Positions 1-5,193 of a stretch of 8,463 nucleotides of DNA are shown one piece after another. A model generated the notes under the pieces. That model was given only the letters and a program-made list of their open reading frames with translations. It did no database searches and was not told the DNA's origin. The DNA is from Bacteroidota bacterium (GTDB lineage Bacteria; Bacteroidota; Bacteroidia; Flavobacteriales; Flavobacteriaceae). The translations under genes were made by a program, and so were the position numbers. Position 1 is the stretch's first letter. Every line of letters starts with the position of its first letter. The stretch is taken from contig JAEYZX010000116.1 of the NCBI GenBank assembly GCA_023427845.1, positions 1 through 8,463 of the forward strand. Direction: 5' to 3'.

Positions 1-37
1 TTTCAAATGTGCTTTTTTTATGATCAAAATTTATTGA

Positions 38-466
38 TTACATTTTTGATTTCGGCGCGGGAGTACAAATTGCAGTCGGAGTAACTACTTCAACAATTTG
101 CAAGGGCGCGAGCGGTGGAATGTTTGCTTCGATAACCTGGTTGTCAGCTGCGATAATCTGTTCGACCGATTTTGCTTTAAACACCAATAGGTCTTCATTA
201 TCAAGGCCGCTTTCTATAATTTCGTTATCCGCTGCAATCCGTTGTTCGACAGGTGTCGAACCTGCTACAAAATAAATCTCCAGGTCAAAGATTGCAGTTT
301 CGTTTGCGATGTAGTATTTGCTGGCATCGGATCCTTTGACCTTAAATGAGTCGATGTGCATTGCACTGGTTGTCTGGTTTGTCGCGTCTGTTACTTCAGC
401 TTTTGCGTCAAGGCCGCAAGTGCAAAGTAGTACCAGAAATGAGCTGAAAATGATTGATTGTTTCAT
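38..466 (-). CDS. Small exported protein of unknown function with internal duplication
   Basis: The product is 142 residues and I do not recognise its family. Residues 1-23 form a signal peptide: a Lys at position 2, a hydrophobic core at about 5-19, and an A-K-A signal peptidase I site before Glu24. Two Cys (15, 17) sit in the hydrophobic core but do not make a standard lipobox, so I favour a soluble periplasmic or secreted protein over a lipoprotein. The mature part carries a duplicated motif, VEQRIAADNEIIE at 73-85 and VEQIIAADNQVIE at 101-113, each preceded by a hydrophobic stretch starting with Asp-Leu, giving units of about 28-31 residues. The C-terminal tail is rich in Pro, Thr and Val. 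The ATG at 466 is supported by the signal peptide starting there and by a promoter-like element about 40 bases upstream. The coding call is firm; the function is unknown. Confidence 0.8.
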   Translation of the reverse strand: MKQSIIFSSFLVLLCTCGLDAKAEVTDATNQTTSAMHIDSFKVKGSDASKYYIANETAIFDLEIYFVAGSTPVEQRIAADNEIIESGLDNEDLLVFKAKSVEQIIAADNQVIEANIPPLAPLQIVEVVTPTAICTPAPKSKM

Positions 467-505
467 GATTGTGATTGTTTTGATTTGATGATATTAATTG
501 TTGGA

Positions 506-513
506 CAAATGTA
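506..513 (-). promoter_or_regulatory. Bacteroidetes-type -7 element upstream of the small exported protein
   Basis: Read on the minus strand this is TACATTTG, an exact match to the Bacteroidetes sigma-factor -7 consensus TAnnTTTG. It would start transcription near 499-500, leaving a leader of about 35 bases before the ATG at 466. I could not find a good TTG at the expected -33 distance, so this is only half of a promoter. Confidence 0.5.
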
Positions 514-579
514 TATCTTTAGGAAGGTATCTTGTTTAACATAGTACTTAAATTTAACAAATTTTTAACGATTAGGGTT

Positions 580-604
580 TGCGGCGGCTTTAGTTGCCGC
601 CGCA
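580..604 (-). terminator. GC-rich hairpin after the ankyrin-repeat gene, possible terminator
   Basis: A perfect 9-bp inverted repeat (TGCGGCGGC at 580-588, GCCGCCGCA at 596-604) with a 7-base loop begins 7 bases beyond the ankyrin gene's stop codon. The stem is almost all G-C in otherwise very AT-rich spacer. Its position suits transcription termination or mRNA 3'-end protection, but no run of U follows the stem in the minus direction, so it is not a textbook intrinsic terminator. Confidence 0.45.
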
Positions 605-611
605 CCTATAA

Positions 612-998
612 CTACTTTTTCATACGAGAAGACAGGTATTCAACTGCTTCTGAAGCATTGGAAAGTTGCGCGAATTTGAGAGCAGTAAAATTGTTTTCAT
701 TTTTCGCATAAAGATCGGCGCCATTGTCGAGAAGTAATTTGATTATTTCTACATTGTTGTACCGTGCCGCAATCATTAGTGGCGTCATGCCGTTTGATTT
801 TTCATTCACATTTGCACCGTATTCAATGAACTTACGGACAATTGCGATGTCGCCTTTACTGATTGCAGTACACAATGGAGTAACACTGCGGCCATTAATG
901 ATCTCGATGCTTTCTTTGTGGTTGGCAGGATTTTCTGCCATCGCAAAATTGCTGAAAGTCATAAGAGCAATTCCGAAACAAATAAGTGATTTTTTCAT
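612..998 (-). CDS. Exported ankyrin-repeat protein
   Basis: The product is 128 residues from the ATG at 998. Residues 1-21 are a signal peptide (MKK, hydrophobic core about 4-18, cleavage after A-M-A before Glu22), which decides the start: an in-frame extension to 1061 would bury the signal peptide behind 21 unrelated residues. Three ankyrin repeats follow, at about 39-68, 70-101 and 103-126; the second is the most canonical, with TPLMIAA and then IIKLLLDNGAD. Ankyrin repeats bind other proteins, so this is probably a small periplasmic or cell-surface binding module; the partner is unknown. The third repeat lacks a normal finishing loop and probably acts as the C-terminal cap. The gene lies between purC and the small exported protein, with spacers on both sides, and is probably its own transcription unit. 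I saw no clear promoter match upstream. Confidence 0.88.
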   Translation of the reverse strand: MKKSLICFGIALMTFSNFAMAENPANHKESIEIINGRSVTPLCTAISKGDIAIVRKFIEYGANVNEKSNGMTPLMIAARYNNVEIIKLLLDNGADLYAKNENNFTALKFAQLSNASEAVEYLSSRMKK

Positions 999-1103
999 AA
1001 TGAAATATTTAATTAATTGATGATGCTTTATAGACGCCACTTGTGTGCTATACGTTACCAAAAAATTAAATTATAACATTACTTTAACATATAAGAAATT
1101 GTG

Positions 1104-1134
1104 ACTCACCGATTTAATCAAAGAATCGGAAAGT
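1104..1134 (-). terminator. Weak stem-loop downstream of purC
   Basis: CCGATT at 1109-1114 pairs with AATCGG at 1124-1129 around a 9-base loop, and ACT at 1104-1106 pairs with AGT at 1132-1134 across a two-by-two internal loop. It begins 13 bases past the purC stop codon in the minus direction. There is no U-run after it, so it is at best a weak terminator or 3'-end hairpin. Confidence 0.3.
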
Positions 1135-1147
1135 AATAAACCTTGAA

Positions 1148-2101
1148 CTAATTGTGCTTTTGGAGGAATTCCAGAACATTTTGTTCAATACGGGCGTGAA
1201 TTTTGGAGATGTCCGCTTTAACAAATGGCTCGCCAATTATGTTTTCGTATAACTCGATATAACGGTCAGAAACGGAAGTGATGTACTCAGGCGACATCTC
1301 TGGGATTGACTGCCCTTCTTTTCCTTGAAAGCCATTTGAAATCAGCCATTGACGAACGAATTCTTTTGACAGCTGCTTTTGTTCCTCGCCCCGCTCCTGC
1401 CGCAGTTCATAACCTTCTTTATAGAAATATCGGGAAGAATCAGGCGTGTGGATTTCGTCAATCAGTACGATTTGCCCGTCTTTGGTTTTGCCGAATTCAT
1501 ATTTGGTGTCGACCAATAATAGTCCGCGTTCTTCCGCAATATACGTTCCCCGTTGGAACAGTGCCCTTGTATAGTTTTCCAATACGATGTAGTCTTCCTC
1601 ACTTATAATGGCTTTTGCAAGAATATCCGTCCGTGAAATATCCTCGTCATGCTCGCCATTCGCTGCCTTTGTAGTCGGAGTAATGATTGGTGCAGGAAGC
1701 TTGTCATTTTCCTTCAAGCCTTCCGGAAGATCAACACCACATAAAGTTCGTTTCCCCGATCTGTATTCGCGCGCCGCATGACCAGCCAGATAACCCCTGA
1801 TCACCATTTCGACCTTAAACGGTTCGCATAAATGTCCGATGGCAACATTCGGATCAGGCGTAGCAATCAGCCAGTTTGGGACGATGTCCTGCGTCATTTC
1901 CATAAAACGCGTGGCAATTTGATTCAGGATTTGGCCTTTGTACGGAATCCCTTCGGGTAACACAACGTCGAATGCCGAAAGCCTGTCGGTTGCAATCATC
2001 ACCAATAATTCGTCATTTATGTTATAAACTTCGCGGACTTTTCCACGATAAACCGATTTTTGACCCGGGAAACTGAAATCTGTTGCAGTAATTGTATTCA
2101 T
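1148..2101 (-). CDS. purC: Phosphoribosylaminoimidazole-succinocarboxamide synthase (SAICAR synthase)
   Basis: PurC joins CAIR with L-aspartate, using ATP, to give SAICAR in de novo purine synthesis (EC 6.3.2.6); it is a soluble cytoplasmic enzyme. The 317-residue product carries the family's markers in order: GKVREVY at 20-26 (nucleotide-binding N-lobe), DRLSAFD at 39-45 (first SAICAR synthase signature), [10 protein letters not shown] at 100-109, [14 protein letters not shown] at 143-156, [10 protein letters not shown] at 195-204 (second signature), and [11 protein letters not shown] at 215-225. It belongs to the longer, about 300-residue type resembling yeast Ade1, rather than the roughly 237-residue E. 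coli type. The ATG at 2101 is supported by alignment of the N-terminal motifs and by a consensus promoter ending only 17 bases upstream. No other pur gene is adjacent, so it stands outside a purine operon here. Identification is secure. Confidence 0.97.
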   Translation of the reverse strand: MNTITATDFSFPGQKSVYRGKVREVYNINDELLVMIATDRLSAFDVVLPEGIPYKGQILNQIATRFMEMTQDIVPNWLIATPDPNVAIGHLCEPFKVEMVIRGYLAGHAAREYRSGKRTLCGVDLPEGLKENDKLPAPIITPTTKAANGEHDEDISRTDILAKAIISEEDYIVLENYTRALFQRGTYIAEERGLLLVDTKYEFGKTKDGQIVLIDEIHTPDSSRYFYKEGYELRQERGEEQKQLSKEFVRQWLISNGFQGKEGQSIPEMSPEYITSVSDRYIELYENIIGEPFVKADISKIHARIEQNVLEFLQKHN

Positions 2102-2117
2102 TGAAGTTGTGTTTGCG

Positions 2118-2148
2118 CAAAAGTAGCGTCTTTCGAAGAGATTTCAAA
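2118..2148 (-). promoter_or_regulatory. Consensus Bacteroidetes promoter for purC
   Basis: On the minus strand TTTG (2148-2145) is followed, after exactly 19 bases, by TACTTTTG (2125-2118). This fits the -33 TTG / -7 TAnnTTTG arrangement known for Bacteroidetes primary sigma factors and is the best promoter in the window. Transcription would begin near 2111-2112, giving a leader of only about 10 bases before the purC ATG at 2101. No purine-responsive operator or riboswitch fits in so short a leader. Confidence 0.75.
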
Positions 2149-2160
2149 GGATTCGCGGTA

Positions 2161-2250
2161 ACCCGATTGCAGCCGTTAGGCTTGCTTCGCCCGTGCGGTC
2201 AACGGCGTCGGGAACAATAAAATCCTCTCTTGCGCTACGCCAATCCTATT
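2161..2250. repeat. GC-rich hairpin-forming spacer between phoH and purC, possible interspersed repeat
   Basis: The spacer is unusually GC-rich compared with the other gaps here. It contains nested inverted repeats: CCCGA at 2162-2166 with TCGGG at 2208-2212, and inside them GCCGTT at 2172-2177 with AACGGC at 2201-2206. On the minus strand the element reads out with GGATT-type words at its start and GAATCC at its end. It has no convincing coding potential. From general familiarity, Flavobacterium genomes carry GC-rich, GGATTG-containing intergenic repeats, and this resembles a degenerate copy; that is a resemblance, not a match I could test. It may also act as a terminator for phoH, whose stop lies 10 bases beyond its edge. 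Confidence 0.4.
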
Positions 2251-2259
2251 GAAATAGCA

Positions 2260-3210
2260 TCAGTCGTGGTTTTCGATCTGTTTATATGCATCAATGACCT
2301 TTTTGACGAGTCGGTGGCGCACTATGTCTTTATCATCGAGGTAAATGATCCCAATTCCTTCAACATCTTTTAACACCAACAGCGCTTCTTTCAGTCCCGA
2401 GATTGTCCGTCGCGGCAAATCGACCTGTCCCGGGTCGCCGGTTATCATGAATTTGGCATTCCTTCCCATCCTGGTAAGGAACATCTTCATTTGCGAGTGT
2501 GTCGTATTTTGCGCTTCATCCAGAATCACGAATGCATTGTCGAGCGTACGGCCGCGCATAAAAGCCAATGGTGCGATTTGAATTATTCCTTTGAGTATAT
2601 AATCTTCGAGGGTTTGCGGCGGAAGCATATCGCGCAATGCGTCATACAACGGCTGCATGTACGGATCGAGCTTTTCTTTCATGTCGCCCGGAAGAAAGCC
2701 AAGGTTCTCCCCTGCTTCTACTGCCGGCCTGGTAAGAATAATCCGTTTGACCTGTTTCTCTTTCAATGCTTTTACCGCCAGCGCAACGCCTGTATACGTT
2801 TTACCTGTTCCAGCCGGTCCCACCGCAAATACCATATCATTTTTATTGACTGTATTCACGAGCAATTGCTGATTAGGCGTCATCGCTTTTATGATCTTGC
2901 CACCGATTCCGTGCACTAAAATTTTATCATGATCGGGCATGCGCTGCTCGTCTTGCGAATTGCTTTGGATGACACGCTCAATAACATTGTCGTCTATCCG
3001 ATTATAGCGGCTAAAATGCTGCATCAGCCTGTTGAACCGCAACTCGAATTCGTCTAGCACTTCTTTCTCGCCAAAAGCTTTGATAGTGGTGCCCCGCGCG
3101 ACAATTTTTAGTTTGGGATAATATTTTTTGATGGTTTCAAGATGGGTGTCCTGTGCGCCCCAAAAATCCTTTGGGGCAATATCAACGAGTTCAATAATTC
3201 TTTCGTTCAA
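2260..3210 (-). CDS. phoH: PhoH-family ATPase (PhoH-like protein)
   Basis: The product is 316 residues, the usual size for bacterial PhoH-like proteins. These are cytoplasmic P-loop ATPases with a helicase-like core, often linked to RNA metabolism; their exact role is not settled. Residues 1 to about 100 form the N-terminal domain typical of the family, including KLKIVARG at 34-41. The ATPase core shows Walker A GPAGTGKT at 131-138, RPAVEAGENLGFLPGD at 161-176, Walker B FVILDEAQN at 227-235, TGDPGQVDLP at 257-266, and a C-terminal DIVRHRLV at 295-302 with a candidate arginine finger. All catalytic residues look intact. The start is TTG at 3210; no in-frame ATG lies close upstream, and the N-terminal sequence from this point (MNERIIEL) fits the family. 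It is transcribed away from the SAM hydrolase gene, with promoter elements of both genes overlapping in the gap. Confidence 0.95.
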   Translation of the reverse strand: MNERIIELVDIAPKDFWGAQDTHLETIKKYYPKLKIVARGTTIKAFGEKEVLDEFELRFNRLMQHFSRYNRIDDNVIERVIQSNSQDEQRMPDHDKILVHGIGGKIIKAMTPNQQLLVNTVNKNDMVFAVGPAGTGKTYTGVALAVKALKEKQVKRIILTRPAVEAGENLGFLPGDMKEKLDPYMQPLYDALRDMLPPQTLEDYILKGIIQIAPLAFMRGRTLDNAFVILDEAQNTTHSQMKMFLTRMGRNAKFMITGDPGQVDLPRRTISGLKEALLVLKDVEGIGIIYLDDKDIVRHRLVKKVIDAYKQIENHD

Positions 3211-3249
3211 ATGGAGGTGTATTAAATTAAAGATTGGGTTTAATTTTAT

Positions 3250-3257
3250 TAGCTTTG
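3250..3257 (+). promoter_or_regulatory. -7 element for the SAM hydrolase-gldFG operon
   Basis: TAGCTTTG matches the Bacteroidetes -7 consensus TAnnTTTG exactly and is followed by a C as is common. It would start transcription near 3264, leaving a leader of about 48 bases before the ATG at 3312. No TTG stands at the normal -33 distance; the nearest (3234-3236) leaves only 13 bases between, so the upstream half is weak. Confidence 0.5.
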
Positions 3258-3262
3258 CATTT

Positions 3263-3295
3263 CAAATTTAATCAATTTTATAAGCGCCGCCGCAA
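3263..3295 (-). promoter_or_regulatory. Promoter for phoH, overlapping the divergent promoter
   Basis: On the minus strand TTG (3295-3293) is followed after 22 bases by TAAATTTG (3270-3263), a match to TAnnTTTG. Transcription would start near 3256, about 46 bases before the TTG start codon of phoH. The element lies within the start region of the rightward promoter, so the two promoters compete for the same DNA. Confidence 0.5.
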
Positions 3296-3311
3296 TAGTT
3301 ATAAACAATTT

Positions 3312-4160
3312 ATGCCTATAATTACCCTTACAACCGACTACGGATTGAAAGACCACTTCGTTGGGGCTTTGAAAGGGAAAATCCTAACAGAATTCGCCGA
3401 TGTGACGATTATTGACATCTCGCACAACATCGATCCGTTCAATACGGCCGAAGCAAGTTATATCATTGGCGCCGCCTATTCAAGTTTTCCGAAAGGAACC
3501 GTTCATCTAATTGGCGTTGATGCCGAACAGACACGGGAAAATCAGCATGTCGCAATCCAATGGAACGGTCATTTTTTTATTTGTGCAGACAATGGGATTC
3601 TGGGAATGCTGACACATAAAATCGTTCCTGAAAAAATGGTCGCAATTAATATTCACGACCGGCTTCCCATTGATGCAACAGATCTTGATGTGTTTGTTAC
3701 CGTTGCATGCCATCTGGCAAAAGGCGGTTTGTTGAATGTGGTTGGACGGTCTATTTCGGAAATCAGGCAGGTGACTGAAATGCAGCCAACGGTCTCCGAC
3801 ATTTCTGATTCAATAAAAGGTTATGTGGTTTACATTGATCACTTTGGTAATGTGGTAACCAACATCACGAAGGAACTTTTTCTTAAGACGGCAAAAGGTC
3901 GTCCGTACGAAATCCTGCTGAATCCACATCTGACGCAGCGCAACCGAAACAATATCAAAAATATCTGGCCGAAATATTCGGATGTTGCCACATCCGACAA
4001 ATATCCGCTAAAGTATTACGAGGGCGAAAAGGTTGCGATTTTCAACGAGGCGGGTTTTCTTGAGATTGCAATTTTCAGAAGCAATCCGGCGACTGTCGGA
4101 AGCGCCAACAGTCTGCTTGGAATCGGATATCGCGATGTAATCACAATTAAATTTTATTAG
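3312..4160 (+). CDS. DUF62-family SAM hydrolase (S-adenosyl-L-methionine hydroxide adenosyltransferase)
   Basis: Members of this family use water to split S-adenosylmethionine into adenosine and L-methionine; fluorinases and chlorinases are relatives using halide. The product is 282 residues from the ATG at 3312. Seen in order: TTDYGLKDHFVGALKG at 7-22, IIDISHNIDPFN at 33-44, VDAEQTR at 69-75, ADNGIL at 92-97, and the C-terminal DHFGNVVTNI at 177-186, which in this family helps bind the adenosine part. Asp70, Arg75 and His134 are candidates for the Asp-Arg-His triad known from archaeal homologues. The loop between Asp and Arg is two residues shorter than the usual VDPGVGxxR, probably a Bacteroidetes subclade trait. 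An in-frame extension to 3234 was rejected because it is basic, unlike the family and overlaps the promoter. Its stop codon directly abuts the next gene. Family is secure; exact substrate is inferred. Confidence 0.9.
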   Translation: MPIITLTTDYGLKDHFVGALKGKILTEFADVTIIDISHNIDPFNTAEASYIIGAAYSSFPKGTVHLIGVDAEQTRENQHVAIQWNGHFFICADNGILGMLTHKIVPEKMVAINIHDRLPIDATDLDVFVTVACHLAKGGLLNVVGRSISEIRQVTEMQPTVSDISDSIKGYVVYIDHFGNVVTNITKELFLKTAKGRPYEILLNPHLTQRNRNNIKNIWPKYSDVATSDKYPLKYYEGEKVAIFNEAGFLEIAIFRSNPATVGSANSLLGIGYRDVITIKFY

Positions 4161-4457
4161 ATGTTAGTACGTATCGTAAAATTGAGTTTCCACGAAGAAA
4201 ACATTCCGGCATTTCTCGAGAATTTCGAACAAATGAAACAGAAAATACGAAATGCCGAGGGAAATCGTTTCTTAGAGCTGTATCAGGACCGGGAACGTAA
4301 GAATATTTTCTTTACTTATAGTTATTGGGAAACTGAGGAGCATCTTGAAAATTACAGGAAATCTGAACTTTTTTATGATGTCTGGTCCTTTACCAAAAAA
4401 CTTTTCAACGACAAACCCGAAGCCTGGAGCGTAAACAAATTAGTGACATTGGAATAA
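4161..4457 (+). CDS. ABM-fold protein, putative quinol monooxygenase
   Basis: The product is 98 residues and fits the antibiotic-biosynthesis-monooxygenase (dimeric alpha-beta barrel) family in length and pattern: a first strand LVRIVKLSF at 2-10, a helix at about 14-32, then FLELYQD at 37-43, IFFTYSYWETEEHLENYRKS at 49-68 with the family's typical 'strand-W-x-helix' step, and a second helix and strand to the end. Such small cytoplasmic proteins include cofactor-free quinol oxygenases such as YgiN, but many members have no known activity and I see no residue that fixes a substrate. It starts on the base after the SAM hydrolase stop codon and ends 10 bases before gldF, so all are probably made from one mRNA. 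A link to SAM turnover or to gliding is not shown by the sequence. Confidence 0.8.
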   Translation: MLVRIVKLSFHEENIPAFLENFEQMKQKIRNAEGNRFLELYQDRERKNIFFTYSYWETEEHLENYRKSELFYDVWSFTKKLFNDKPEAWSVNKLVTLE

Positions 4458-4467
4458 TCATAAAAGT

Positions 4468-5193
4468 ATGAAAGCAATACTCTTTAGGGAAATAAAATCA
4501 TTTTTCGGATCACCGATCGGATACCTCGTAATTGCGATTTTTCTAATTTTAAACGGGCTGTTTTTATGGGTATTTGATGGCGAATACAACATTTTGAAAA
4601 GTGGTTTTGCCGACCTGACGCCGTTCTTCACATTGGCACCCTGGATCCTGATATTCCTGATCCCGGCGGTCACAATGCGAAGTTTTTCGGACGAAAGAAA
4701 ACAAGGCACGCTTGAACTGCTTCTTACCAAACCGTTGAGCCTCTGGCAAATCGTAGGCGGAAAATTCTTCGGCGCCATGCTGCTGATCGTCATCGCTTTA
4801 TTGCCCACCCTGATTTATGTAGGCGTGCTTTCGAACCTCGGAATGCCGCAGGGCAATATTGATATGGGCAGTACAATGGGCTCCTATTTCGGATTGTTGT
4901 TCCTCGTTGCGGCATATTCCGCGATCGGCATTTTTACATCCACACTGTCCGAAAACCAAATTGTAGCGTTCATCATTTCGGTGTTTTTGTGTTTCTTTTT
5001 CTATTACGGATTGGAAGGACTTTCAGGGTTTATAACATCGGCACAGAACGCAATTTCTTCTATCGGTATGGACAGCCATTTTAAAAGCATGAGCCGTGGC
5101 GTACTTGATACTCGCGACATCCTGTATTTTGTTAGCGTAACGATATTGTTCCTATCATTTACTGTTTATAAATTAAATACTTTTAAATCGTAA
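4468..5193 (+). CDS. gldF: Gliding motility ABC transporter permease GldF
   Basis: GldF is the ABC-2 type permease of the Gld transporter, which in Flavobacterium johnsoniae is made of GldA (ATPase), GldF and GldG and is needed for gliding. The 241-residue product has six likely membrane helices at about 17-36, 53-69, 99-121, 138-160, 163-183 and 217-236. Between the second and third lies the cytoplasmic segment DERKQGTLELLLTKPLS (75-91), the characteristic coupling region of ABC-2 permeases that contacts the ATPase. The N-terminus (KAILFREIKSFFGSPIGYL) is typical of GldF. The ATG at 4468 follows the upstream stop by 10 bases, with an A-rich TAAAAG before it. Its stop codon overlaps the gldG start (TAATG), suggesting coupled translation. 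The partner gldA is not in this window. Confidence 0.95.
   Translation: MKAILFREIKSFFGSPIGYLVIAIFLILNGLFLWVFDGEYNILKSGFADLTPFFTLAPWILIFLIPAVTMRSFSDERKQGTLELLLTKPLSLWQIVGGKFFGAMLLIVIALLPTLIYVGVLSNLGMPQGNIDMGSTMGSYFGLLFLVAAYSAIGIFTSTLSENQIVAFIISVFLCFFFYYGLEGLSGFITSAQNAISSIGMDSHFKSMSRGVLDTRDILYFVSVTILFLSFTVYKLNTFKS

Noticed and set aside
23..38. Possible stem ATCAA / TTGAT after the small exported protein gene
   Set aside because: Only five A/T-rich pairs and no U-run follows in the minus direction, so it is too weak to call a terminator.
244..261. Inverted repeat GTTCGAC / GTCGAAC with a 4-base loop
   Set aside because: It falls inside the coding sequence of the small exported protein and is short enough to arise by chance from its codons.
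724..1020. Open frame of 98 codons on the plus strand over the ankyrin gene
   Set aside because: It is antisense to the signal-peptide and ankyrin-repeat coding sequence and its translation resembles no family I know.
999..1061. Upstream extension of the ankyrin gene by 21 codons
   Set aside because: It would place unrelated residues before a complete signal peptide; the internal ATG at 998 is the natural start.
2491..2919. Open frame of 142 codons on the plus strand over phoH
   Set aside because: It is antisense to the conserved ATPase core of phoH; rich in Cys, His and Arg without a pattern.
3234..3311. Upstream extension of the SAM hydrolase gene by 26 codons
   Set aside because: The added residues are basic and not part of the family, and the segment holds both divergent promoter elements.
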